From an uncultured bacterium (GTDB lineage Bacteria; Patescibacteriota; Saccharimonadia; Saccharimonadales; Saccharimonadaceae), in contig CAIJKY010000015.1 of assembly GCA_903821365.1 (NCBI GenBank), forward strand, positions 1 to 50,830: a stretch of DNA of 50,830 bases, in the 5' to 3' direction. This document shows, piece after piece, positions 14,391 through 21,822 of this stretch. The position numbers were made by a program, and so were the translations under genes. The notes beneath the pieces were generated by a model, which worked only from the letters and a program-made list of their open reading frames with translations, did no database searches and was not told the origin of the DNA. The stretch's first letter is position 1, and every line of letters starts with the position of its first letter.

Positions 14391-15760
14391 TACTTGGCTC
14401 TCGCAATCACTTTAATTTGAGTAACGTCATCAAAGCCAAACTGTGCGTGTTCACGACCACCGCCAGACATCTTGTATCCTGTAAACGGATTGCAAGTATT
14501 GATGTAGCTCAAAGTATTCTGGCTAACCATTCCGCTTTCTAGCTGATGGGCAACTCGTATAAAGCGTTCGTTATCTGCTGTAAAGATATACGCACCTAAG
14601 CCATATTTAGTATCGTTAGCCTTTTCTATGGCTTCTTCTTCGCTAGTAAACGTAACTATTGGCAGTACAGGTCCAAATACTTCTTCCTGCCATACTCGCA
14701 TATCGTTTGTGATGTTGGTTAGCAGTGTCGGCTCGTAATAAGCACCCTCTAAGCCTTCGGGCTTCTTGCCGCCAATAAGAACCTTAGCACCCTTACTTAC
14801 TGCATCAGCAACTTGTTCTTCAAGCAGTTTCAACTGTCGTTCAGCAACAAGTGGTCCAAAGTCAGTTTGACTATCGCTAGCATCGCCAATCTTTTTCTCT
14901 TTAATTAAGTTTGTTAGCTTGGCAGTAACTTCATCCACTTTGCCCTCGTGGACAATTAAACGCTTTAAGGCATCGCACATCTGACCGCAAGCCATAAAAC
15001 GAGCTGTAAAGATTGTGCCAGCAACTTCTTCAATATCAGCATCTTCAAAAATAATGCCAGGTGCTGAACCGCCAAGTTCAAGACAGGTTGGCAACAAGCG
15101 ACTAGCCACAGCCTGTCTAATCTTTATTCCAGTAGCACTGCTGCCCGTAAAACACACTAGGTTTACATCTTGATTTACCAGTTGCTCACCAACAGAGCCA
15201 TCGCCATATACCTCGTTAAATACACCCTCTGGCAAAACGCTGTTCACAATTTCTTCTATGAGCTTGCCACATAGCTGCGTCTCTTCGGAGTGCTTAAAGA
15301 CAACTGTATTACCAGCAATAAGGTTTTGCCCACATTGCCATACCCAGTTTGCAAACGGGAAGTTCCAAGGAACGATACAAGCCACAACGCCGAATGGCTC
15401 TTTGAATACCTCGTGTCGCTCATCATCGTTTTCTAAAGTAACGACTGATTTTAAATGTTTTTCGCCAGTATCAAGGTAAGAATTAAGATAGTCTAAGCCA
15501 AAATCAAAGTCTTCCAGTGCTTCCTTAATAGGCATACCCATTTCTTCGGCTTCTAGTTTGGCAAATCGCTCTTTATTCTCAGCGAACTTTGCTGATACTT
15601 TGCGAAGTAACTCTATACGCCCCGCAACACCTAATTCTCGCCAAGCCTTTTTTGCAGCGTGAGCGGCTTTAGCTTTGGCTTTTATGTCTTCTGGCGTAGA
15701 CGCTTCAAGCTCATCAATGGCTTGGTTAGTAGATGGGTTGATGGATTGTATTTTGCTCAT
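14390..15760 (-). CDS. NAD(P)-dependent aldehyde dehydrogenase
   Basis: A 456-residue aldehyde dehydrogenase, resembling the succinate-semialdehyde dehydrogenase group. Catalytic residues are present: Glu228 in CLELGG and Cys262 in ACGQMCDALKR. The cofactor segment IVPWNFPFANWVWQ and the FTGSSATG turn are typical, and EEVFGPVLPI closes the family pattern. It oxidises an aldehyde to its acid. It lies second among the enzymes of the cargo operon, directly after the aldo/keto reductase with stop and start sharing one base, suggesting that both handle related carbonyl compounds. Confidence 0.93.
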   Translation of the reverse strand: MSKIQSINPSTNQAIDELEASTPEDIKAKAKAAHAAKKAWRELGVAGRIELLRKVSAKFAENKERFAKLEAEEMGMPIKEALEDFDFGLDYLNSYLDTGEKHLKSVVTLENDDERHEVFKEPFGVVACIVPWNFPFANWVWQCGQNLIAGNTVVFKHSEETQLCGKLIEEIVNSVLPEGVFNEVYGDGSVGEQLVNQDVNLVCFTGSSATGIKIRQAVASRLLPTCLELGGSAPGIIFEDADIEEVAGTIFTARFMACGQMCDALKRLIVHEGKVDEVTAKLTNLIKEKKIGDASDSQTDFGPLVAERQLKLLEEQVADAVSKGAKVLIGGKKPEGLEGAYYEPTLLTNITNDMRVWQEEVFGPVLPIVTFTSEEEAIEKANDTKYGLGAYIFTADNERFIRVAHQLESGMVSQNTLSYINTCNPFTGYKMSGGGREHAQFGFDDVTQIKVIARAK

Positions 15761-16596
15761 TATTTCTCCTTATTTAACTTGTCCAGGTCTTGCTCGCTAA
15801 GTTGAATATTGATTGATAAGACGTTCTCATCAATGTGTTCTTTTTTCACAGCTTTCGGAATGGGCAGAGCACCCTGGGCTAGTAACCAGGCAAGAGCAAC
15901 TTGTGCGGGACTAGCTTCGTGAGCTTTAGCTATTTCTTGGATTGTTTTATTGGCTAGTACTTCTTGCCGTTTTACAGGTTGATAAGCGATAAGTTGAATA
16001 TTATTATCCCGACAGTGCTTACGAAGCATTTCGTCAACCTCGACTTTGTAAAGCACGTTGTAGTTCATCTGATTGGCAATAATTGGATGTTTAGCAATCT
16101 TTTGGGCATCTTCCATATCAGAAACCGTAAAGTTACTTACACCAAACTCTCTTACCACACCCTCATCAATCAGCTCATCTATTTGCGGTATAGCTTCTTG
16201 CCAATTCACCCCATCCCAAGGTGCGTGAATGTAAAGCATATCTAGATAGTCCGTGCCGAGTTTTTCAAGCATTTTTTTAACAGTTGGTTGTACTAGACCT
16301 TTGCCAACGCTCGTCTTCCATAACTTGTCGGCAATGTATAAGTCATCTCGCTTTAATCCCGCAATTGCTCTGCCTACTACCTCATCGGTATAAAAAGCAC
16401 CGTATAGCTCGGCACAATCAATATGGTTTTGCCCTTTAGATATTGAATATCTTATAGCTTCAATTTCAGCTTCTTCATTGCCGTAAGACGGTTCTGCACC
16501 CTTATACTTCGCAGTTGGGTCAGCATTAAATACACCCGCAATATTCCAAGTACCAATTCCGATAGGGAATAATAAATTACCTGACTTTGTTTTCAC
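15760..16596 (-). CDS. Aldo/keto reductase
   Basis: A 278-residue TIM-barrel aldo/keto reductase. The tetrad is complete: D60 and Y65 in DCAELYG, K91 in ADKLW, H124 in LYIHAPWD. It would reduce aldehydes or ketones with NADPH. It is the first enzyme of the cargo operon and begins one base after the HTH gene ends. Together with the aldehyde dehydrogenase it can send a reactive carbonyl either to an alcohol or to an acid, so the operon looks like a carbonyl-stress or catabolic unit (inference). Confidence 0.93.
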   Translation of the reverse strand: MKTKSGNLLFPIGIGTWNIAGVFNADPTAKYKGAEPSYGNEEAEIEAIRYSISKGQNHIDCAELYGAFYTDEVVGRAIAGLKRDDLYIADKLWKTSVGKGLVQPTVKKMLEKLGTDYLDMLYIHAPWDGVNWQEAIPQIDELIDEGVVREFGVSNFTVSDMEDAQKIAKHPIIANQMNYNVLYKVEVDEMLRKHCRDNNIQLIAYQPVKRQEVLANKTIQEIAKAHEASPAQVALAWLLAQGALPIPKAVKKEHIDENVLSINIQLSEQDLDKLNKEK

Positions 16597-16791
16597 TTAT
16601 TTACCCTTCTTTTCTAATAGCTTCATCACATCTTCACGGCGGTAACGCCTGTCACGTCTTGTCCCAAACCGCACAGCAACCAAATAGCCTTTTTCATCCC
16701 ACGCACGCAGCGTGTTTGGATGGCAGTTCAGTATCTCGCACGCCTGTTTTAGCGTGAGTAACTTCGGCTCTTTTTTACTCTTTTGTGGCAT
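16597..16791 (-). CDS. MerR/excisionase-type HTH DNA-binding protein
   Basis: A 64-residue helix-turn-helix protein of the MerR/HTH_17 type. LTLKQACEILNCHPNTLRAW is the helix-turn-helix, followed by the wing FGTRRDRRYRREDV. Its small size suits either an excisionase-like factor or a local repressor. It is the promoter-proximal gene of the nine-gene cargo operon, right at the divergent promoter with 16836-18053, so it probably controls both directions (inference). The frame extends to 16806, but the ATG at 16791 lies 6 bases after a TATAGT hexamer, fitting a leaderless start. Confidence 0.82.
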   Translation of the reverse strand: MPQKSKKEPKLLTLKQACEILNCHPNTLRAWDEKGYLVAVRFGTRRDRRYRREDVMKLLEKKGK

Positions 16792-16803
16792 ACTATAACT
16801 ATA
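16792..16803 (-). promoter_or_regulatory. Tandem TATAGT at the divergent operon promoter
   Basis: Two TATAGT hexamers in direct tandem lie immediately before the ATG at 16791. The distal one (16798-16803) is the probable -10 of a leaderless operon transcript. The repeat may also be a binding site for the encoded HTH protein. Confidence 0.45.
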
Positions 16804-16835
16804 CACTACTTACCAGTGTTGTGATGAGAGATGTG

Positions 16836-18053
16836 ATGACAGACAGCCATAAACCCAAAAAGAACGAACTGAAAGCCGTAACTCTTACGGTTTCTAAGGC
16901 TGACGATTTTAAGAACAGGAAACGCACAGGCATCACGCTGGCTGAATACAAAGAGTTGAGTGCTAAAGACCGTGCCGCTCTAACTCCACTCCAGCGGAAG
17001 CAACTAGATGAAGCCCAGCGACATCTAAAAATGATGGCTGAAACATTAGCTAGTAAGTACGACTTTAGTGCCATAACCCAGTCAATACAGAGCATTTACA
17101 AAATATCGCCTGTCTTTCAGACCCTTCAAACAATAGACACATCACCATTGCTGAAAATCGTCGCAGATATGCAGAAGACCACACTTGCTATGCAACCTGC
17201 ACTAGACAGAGCATTCGATATTCAAGCAGCTGTTGCACCTGCCCTAGAGGCAATTTATAAGAGTACTCTATTTACGCAAAACCAATTTACTGCACTTGCG
17301 GCTGTACAAAAGTCATTGGTCACGTTTCCAACAGAAAACATCATAGCCACAATCAAAAGTATCCAAGAGGCTTTTCAGGCACCGCTAATAGCACGAACCT
17401 TATTTGCAGATATTCATACCAAACACGAGCGAGTATTACGTGACTTGCGATTTGATATTGGCTCACTCTCGACAAGCATTGAGTTTAGCCGTTTTGAGAC
17501 GGTAGATTTTGCCTTAGACGACATAGCCACAGATGACGATAACTTAACAGCAAATGCAGTGGCTACGCAGACAAATACAGTTGGCAACATCACTTATACT
17601 GATAACGCTAGTTTTCTGCTCGCCTTCAACGACCTTAGGCAAGATGTACGTGACCTTAAAGAACAACTTATCGCTAAAGATATTCAACAGGGAAAGTTCC
17701 TTGTAGCACCATCGCAGGTTAACTTTCAGCGTACAGGCTCATCTATACAGATACAGCTTGGCACACTAAAAGTTACCGTTACAATTAGCTCCAATTACAC
17801 AAGGCTCGCTCGCTTCTTGCTAAGTTCGCCTGAAAATATTGTAGAAAAATGGCACATAGAAGATTTAGCACGAGAAGTATATGGTACTCACATTGCAAAT
17901 GCCGCAGACGAAGACGAATGGAAAAATAAGATAAAAGGCTATGCACACCATTTCAACCAACAAGTAATGATTGCCTCAGGCGGTAAGATGCCCAAGTTTA
18001 TTGATAACGACGGCTTTAAGTTTTTTATAAATCCAGATTATCTCAATCTGTAA
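16836..18053 (+). CDS. Hypothetical protein with winged-helix-like C-terminus
   Basis: About 405 residues, not recognised. The N-terminus is Lys-rich (SHKPKKNELKAVTLTVSKAD). A long middle region has imperfect helical repeats around phrases such as FQTLQTIDTSPLLKIVADMQ. An acidic linker (DDIATDDDN) follows, and then a C-terminal domain with a short beta part (SSIQIQLGTLKVTVTI), helices, WHIEDLAREVYG, and DGFKFFINPDY. That last pattern resembles the winged helix of OmpR-type regulators, so DNA binding is possible. The start is uncertain: GAGAG lies 5 bases before the ATG at 16836; an ATG at 16824 and a GTG at 16785 are in frame. It begins the plus-strand module of the element, divergent from the cargo operon. 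Confidence 0.7.
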   Translation: MTDSHKPKKNELKAVTLTVSKADDFKNRKRTGITLAEYKELSAKDRAALTPLQRKQLDEAQRHLKMMAETLASKYDFSAITQSIQSIYKISPVFQTLQTIDTSPLLKIVADMQKTTLAMQPALDRAFDIQAAVAPALEAIYKSTLFTQNQFTALAAVQKSLVTFPTENIIATIKSIQEAFQAPLIARTLFADIHTKHERVLRDLRFDIGSLSTSIEFSRFETVDFALDDIATDDDNLTANAVATQTNTVGNITYTDNASFLLAFNDLRQDVRDLKEQLIAKDIQQGKFLVAPSQVNFQRTGSSIQIQLGTLKVTVTISSNYTRLARFLLSSPENIVEKWHIEDLAREVYGTHIANAADEDEWKNKIKGYAHHFNQQVMIASGGKMPKFIDNDGFKFFINPDYLNL

Positions 18054-18104
18054 AAAACTAACTTTTCCACAGATTTAAACTGATTATTTTGCACTCTCTT
18101 TGTA

Positions 18105-18344
18105 ATGGGTACTGTGCAAGACAAGCAGAATTCCCATCAACAAAATAAGGCTACGAAACAGCAACCAGTAGACCCACAAGAACAAGCCGCACATAAAGGC
18201 GTGGCTACTGAGTTAAGTGCCGAAGCATTACACAACCTAACTGGTTGGTTTGATGTTCTTATTCAGATGGACCTTGCACAAAAAGTACGTAATGAAATAA
18301 GGAGCAAGGAAAATGGACGAAGAACAGAAAACACGAACAATTGA
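18105..18344 (+). CDS. Small Gln-rich hypothetical protein
   Basis: A 79-residue protein starting MGTVQDKQNSHQQNKATK. The first half is Gln/Lys-rich and probably disordered; the second half (ELSAEALHNLTGWFDVLIQM) predicts helix. I do not recognise it. Its 3' end overlaps the next gene by 32 bases in another frame, and it starts the run of short overlapping genes that leads to the Rep-like and recombinase genes, so it is likely an accessory protein of the element's replication or maintenance. Confidence 0.55.
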   Translation: MGTVQDKQNSHQQNKATKQQPVDPQEQAAHKGVATELSAEALHNLTGWFDVLIQMDLAQKVRNEIRSKENGRRTENTNN

Positions 18345-18627
18345 CCAGTTTAATAACTGGTGCGACCACTGTCAGCTGTATGCGGTTAAGTTTTATATCT
18401 GGAACACGGAAGCAAGCCAGTTAGAAACAATTATTGATGAGGCTATAAACACACTGCCTGGCAAAGTTGGTCCAGAAGACTGGATTAAATCAATCAGGGC
18501 AAGTTTTGGGCAAACGCATCACAGTGACCTTCGGGATATAGTCACACAACTTAACTTAATGCTTGAAGCCCCGTGTAAGAACGAGATTTGCCAGGATGCG
18601 TGTGCCAAGTTGAGGAGCAAGAAATGA
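18313..18627 (+). CDS. Small hypothetical protein
   Basis: A 104-residue acidic, mostly helical protein (MDEEQKTRTIDQFNNWCDHC at the start) with scattered cysteines, including CKNEICQDAC near the end, which could bind metal. AAGGAGCAAGGAA before the ATG is a strong ribosome site and supports the start. The stop overlaps the start of the next small gene by 4 bases. No family recognised. Confidence 0.65.
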   Translation: MDEEQKTRTIDQFNNWCDHCQLYAVKFYIWNTEASQLETIIDEAINTLPGKVGPEDWIKSIRASFGQTHHSDLRDIVTQLNLMLEAPCKNEICQDACAKLRSKK

Positions 18628-18746
18628 GGTTGCTTTACTCGGTACTTCAAAAGACACTGCGAAAATGCATTGATTGGCTGATGAGTTTATGGCTCTGGGC
18701 AAACAAGCAGGAAAAGAAGTTAGAGGAGCGAAAGCGATGGAAGTGA
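18624..18746 (+). CDS. 40-residue amphipathic/membrane-associated peptide
   Basis: A short gene encoding MRLLYSVLQKTLRKCIDW, then LMSLWLWANKQEKK and a basic tail. GAGGAG lies 6 bases before the ATG. The stop codon lies inside the next gene and the start overlaps the previous gene by 4 bases, so it is part of a coupled series. The hydrophobic, Trp-rich core between basic ends suggests association with membrane. Function unknown. Confidence 0.55.
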   Translation: MRLLYSVLQKTLRKCIDWLMSLWLWANKQEKKLEERKRWK

Positions 18747-19048
18747 CAGAAGTAAACATTGTGCCTGTCAAAGCCGTTGACGGTTTAGTGGCTTTTGCCA
18801 GCTGTGTGGTCAACGGTCAGCTATATCTCGGCTCGATGGGTGTACACCGACGCTTAGACGGCTCAGGTTACCGCATAACCTACCCCACAAAGCGTATTGG
18901 TAGACGTGAGCTGAACTATTTCCATCCGCTCAGCAAAGAGGCTGGAAGTGCTATTGAACAAGCCATCGTTGCCAAGTGCAACGAGCTTTTTGAAAGAAGT
19001 GATGACAATTATGGTAGACACAGTAAAACTACTGCTGACAATCAGTGA
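18737..19048 (+). CDS. spoVG: SpoVG family protein
   Basis: About 103 residues matching SpoVG: MEVTEVNIVPVKAVDGLVAF aligns with the family's opening, then a G-x-MGVHRRLDGSGYRITYPTK strand region and an acidic, helical C-terminal part (EAGSAIEQAIVAKCNELFE). SpoVG proteins bind DNA or RNA and act as regulators; plasmids and phages often encode them near replication genes. The frame opens earlier at a TTG (18674), but GAGGAG 9 bases before the ATG at 18737 decides the start. It precedes the Rep-like gene and overlaps it, so it may control copy or expression of the element (inference). Confidence 0.75.
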   Translation: MEVTEVNIVPVKAVDGLVAFASCVVNGQLYLGSMGVHRRLDGSGYRITYPTKRIGRRELNYFHPLSKEAGSAIEQAIVAKCNELFERSDDNYGRHSKTTADNQ

Positions 19049-20141
19049 CCCGATGATTTTGCGTAAAGGAGCATTTACACCGCTGTCTGTCGAGCAACTT
19101 GCAGGAACTTGGGGCAACCACAGAACATACCTAAACCCCTCGCCAACCTACGCCAAGATGGGCAAGTATATGCCCCGTTTAACGTTGCACCGCAGACCAA
19201 ACAAAACTAGGGGCGTTGTGTACCAACTGGCTATCGAGTTTTCTGCACCGAAACTTCTGTTCAAGCAAAACTTTGACGAAGTTACAGAAGCAGATTTTGA
19301 GCCGACTATCGCTGCCTTACAGCAGTGTCTCTTTGAGCTGACTGGTCATAAGTTTTTCCCTCATCAGCTAAAAGAGGCTGAGGTCAATGCGTGGCATCCG
19401 TGCAAGAACGTCGTGTTTATGGATTACACTTCGTGCCAGACCATCCTAAACACAATCGGCAAGTTGGATATAAGCCGCACCTACGACTTGCAGCGGACTA
19501 ACTTTAGAGATGGTCACGTCATTCACATCCATTGCAACTCTCTAGATATAGCCTTTTACGACAAGCTGGCTGACCTGCGTCGTGCCAAAATAAGTGAAAA
19601 ACGAGCCTTTGAAAAAGATAACCGCATACAGATGAGTTTGCTTGAACCACTTCGTGAAGTTGCACCTATTGAAGTGTTGCGGTACGAGGTTCGGCTTGTT
19701 GGTAAAAAAGCCGTCGAGCGTGCCTATCCAGATATTGAGGCTAGAACATTTGAGGGTCTGTACAAGAAACAGCTATGCCAGGGCTTATTGCTTGAACACT
19801 GGGGCAAGTTAACAGCATCAGTAAATATGCTTTCCCTAGACGAGAAACGTCCTTACCAGCTGTTCCAAAACTATCTGATAGAAAACCCTGATGCTACGCC
19901 GCAAGCTGCACTGGCTGCTACTGCTGTGCTGCTCATCAACGGGCAAGAGGGCGTAAGGAACTTACGAAATCTGATTGAGGCAGCATACACAGACACGACG
20001 TGGTACAGGATTAAAAAGCTCGCTAAAGCACCTAAAGCACACCGCTTTTCACACTTCCAGCGAGTAACAGACACACTGGAAACATTTACGCCAACAAAGT
20101 TGAGCGAATACTTAAAACATATTGAAAATAGTAGCAACTAA
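19002..20141 (+). CDS. Phage/plasmid replication initiator-like protein
   Basis: About 380 residues, similar in layout to the phage/plasmid replication proteins of the G2P/CRI group used in rolling-circle replication. The segment VIHIHCNSLDIAFYDKLADL has the HUH pair (HIH) and a downstream YDK motif as in Rep relays; the N-terminus MVDTVKLLLTISDP resembles that family too. The C-terminal half is helical. It would nick and religate the element's origin. The start is ATG 19002 (or 19011), with GAAAG upstream; an earlier in-frame codon at 18948 is unlikely. It lies 26 bases before the recombinase gene. The assignment is by motif only. Confidence 0.6.
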   Translation: MTIMVDTVKLLLTISDPMILRKGAFTPLSVEQLAGTWGNHRTYLNPSPTYAKMGKYMPRLTLHRRPNKTRGVVYQLAIEFSAPKLLFKQNFDEVTEADFEPTIAALQQCLFELTGHKFFPHQLKEAEVNAWHPCKNVVFMDYTSCQTILNTIGKLDISRTYDLQRTNFRDGHVIHIHCNSLDIAFYDKLADLRRAKISEKRAFEKDNRIQMSLLEPLREVAPIEVLRYEVRLVGKKAVERAYPDIEARTFEGLYKKQLCQGLLLEHWGKLTASVNMLSLDEKRPYQLFQNYLIENPDATPQAALAATAVLLINGQEGVRNLRNLIEAAYTDTTWYRIKKLAKAPKAHRFSHFQRVTDTLETFTPTKLSEYLKHIENSSN

Positions 20142-20167
20142 TGTTAAGTTAATAAGGAGTAATAGTT

Positions 20168-21754
20168 ATGGAAAAGAAAATAATACTTATAGCCAGAGTT
20201 TCAGACATAGAGCAACGCAAAGCATTGCCAGCTCAAAAGCAACGGCTGGAAAATTACGCAAGACAGATAGGCTCAACCTGGAAATACTATGAGTTTGACG
20301 AAAGTGCCTATAAAGATGACAGGCAAAAGTTTGCAACACTAATTGAAGATAAAGTGCAGTCGCTTAAAGAGCAAGCCATAATAGTCTTTGATAAGATTGA
20401 CCGCTTTACTCGTGACGCTTCACAAAGAGAAGTGCAAATAATGAGCAACCTGGTTGAAAAAGGCAGCATTGAAATACACTTCCCGTCAGATAATCTGTTC
20501 ATTACACAAAACTCGCCAGCGACTGATTTGTTTAGGCTCGGCATCGGTATGCTACTGGCAAAATACTATTCGGATGCAAGCCGTGACAATGTTAAACGAC
20601 GATTTGAGCAAATGCTCAATGATGGCATTTGGGTACACAGAGCACCAATTGGCTACAAGAATGTGCTAAAAGGCGGTACGCCACAGAAACCCATTAAAGA
20701 TATTGAAGTTGATGATACAAAAGCACACTACATCGTAAAAGCGTTTGAGCTACGTGCTATGGGCAAACCGTATGCAGTCATCGCTAAGGAACTTGGAGCA
20801 ATGGGCTTTAGGAGTAACATCGCCAACAGCAAAGCACCAAACAAAGCTTTCCTTGAACGAATACTAAATAATAAGTTTTACTTTGGCGTTATGGTCCACT
20901 CTGGCAGAGAGTACAAACATAATTATCCGCCACTGATAAGCCAGGCGTTGTTTCGTGAGTGCCAGCGTGTCAAAGAAGAACGAAAGCACGAGAAAACTAA
21001 GTATGACAGCAAAGACTACCGCTTTAAGAAGATTGTGAAGTGCGGCAAATGTAAGCGTGCGGTATCGCCATTCCAAGCTCGCAACACTGTTTACTTACGT
21101 TGTGCTAATAATAAGTGTCTTAACGCAAACACGGCTGAAAGTCTTATACTGGATGGTGTGACAGCAGACGTAACCTATGTAGACGTACCAGAAGAATGGA
21201 TTGACCAGGTTATTGCTGAATTACGCAACAGGCACGATAACCAGCAGTTATATTTCACTCAGAACATTGAGCAGACCAGAAACGAGTACGACAAAATCAA
21301 AGGCAAAATGCGGAAGATTTACCACGATTTGCTTGATGGGCGTATTACTCAGGATATGCACGACGAAATTGCAAACGAGTTAGAAGGTCGGCAGCAAGAA
21401 TTGAATGACCGCCTAAAGTTGCTAACAAGTGATAACAAGTCGTTCCAAGTGACCGCTTCTTATCTGTTAGACTTGGCTCAACGCTCCGCTGAGCTGTTCA
21501 GAACAAGCGATGAAGCGTTGCAGCAGAAACTTTTGGAATATGTACTTTCAAACATTGAACTGAACGATAAAAAGTTGTCATATATACTAAACGACCCCTT
21601 TAAAACCATTGTTGAAACAAAGAAAAAAGCCCTTTCAGGCTCTAATTCAAACATTTGGTGCGGGTTAGGAGACTCTAACTCCTGGCCTCTTCCATGGCAA
21701 GGAAGCGCTCTAACAACTGAGCTAAACCCGCATAACAAAAGTAAGTATACATAG
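20168..21754 (+). CDS. Large serine recombinase (integrase)
   Basis: A 528-residue serine recombinase. The N-terminal resolvase domain has the nucleophile Ser12 in ARVSD and the DRFTRD catalytic motif at 78-83. A recombinase domain spans about 155-260. A zinc ribbon follows with C292, C295, C312 and C317, then a coiled coil (about 365-430) and a short C-terminal tail. It should integrate and excise the element. AAGGAG lies before the ATG. The last 30 or so codons are unusual: they read through the tRNA-Gly gene in the opposite direction (LGDSNSWPLPWQGS...), so protein end and attachment site are the same DNA. A decayed relative of its 3' end is at 8020-8319. Confidence 0.95.
   Translation: MEKKIILIARVSDIEQRKALPAQKQRLENYARQIGSTWKYYEFDESAYKDDRQKFATLIEDKVQSLKEQAIIVFDKIDRFTRDASQREVQIMSNLVEKGSIEIHFPSDNLFITQNSPATDLFRLGIGMLLAKYYSDASRDNVKRRFEQMLNDGIWVHRAPIGYKNVLKGGTPQKPIKDIEVDDTKAHYIVKAFELRAMGKPYAVIAKELGAMGFRSNIANSKAPNKAFLERILNNKFYFGVMVHSGREYKHNYPPLISQALFRECQRVKEERKHEKTKYDSKDYRFKKIVKCGKCKRAVSPFQARNTVYLRCANNKCLNANTAESLILDGVTADVTYVDVPEEWIDQVIAELRNRHDNQQLYFTQNIEQTRNEYDKIKGKMRKIYHDLLDGRITQDMHDEIANELEGRQQELNDRLKLLTSDNKSFQVTASYLLDLAQRSAELFRTSDEALQQKLLEYVLSNIELNDKKLSYILNDPFKTIVETKKKALSGSNSNIWCGLGDSNSWPLPWQGSALTTELNPHNKSKYT
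21628..21641 (-). terminator. Terminator of tRNA-Gly inside the recombinase gene
   Basis: Arms AGCC and GGCT with a CTTTCA loop; on the minus strand TTTTTTC follows. It lies 15 bases beyond the tRNA 3' end, within the recombinase coding sequence. The same arrangement is kept in the debris at 8240-8257. Confidence 0.6.
21656..21731 (-). tRNA. tRNA-Gly(GCC)
   Basis: Full cloverleaf. The acceptor arms GCGGGTT/AACCCGC pair over seven bases, the anticodon stem CTTCC/GGAAG encloses TTGCCAT with anticodon GCC, the T-arm AGGAG/CTCCT is present and CCA is encoded. It overlaps the 3' end of the recombinase gene on the other strand and is the target of the integrative element. Confidence 0.95.
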
Positions 21755-21808
21755 ATATAAGGTATTGTTCAAGCCTGTTCGCCGTAATGATAGCCACTCA
21801 AATAATGA

Positions 21809-21814
21809 TACAAT
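21809..21814 (+). promoter_or_regulatory. -10 box, leaderless promoter of MprF-like gene
   Basis: TACAAT ends 8 bases before the ATG at 21823, with no ribosome site between. -35 not convincing. Confidence 0.5.
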
Positions 21815-21822
21815 GACCGAAT

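Larger units (their letters stand above)
10375..21681. mobile_element. Integrative element at tRNA-Gly(GCC)
   Basis: The right end is firm: a large serine recombinase gene whose 3' end runs into tRNA-Gly. The left end is uncertain. The candidate core CTCTAACTC at 10375 gives an 11.3-kb element; alternatively the junction is the broken tRNA-like end near 8272-8311, adding DUF4396 and nhaA. Contents are a nine-gene minus-strand cargo operon and a divergent plus-strand module with SpoVG homologue, Rep-like protein and recombinase. With Rep-like and integrase genes together it resembles a plasmid-like or phage-derived element that can integrate. No capsid or conjugation genes are seen. Confidence 0.6.
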
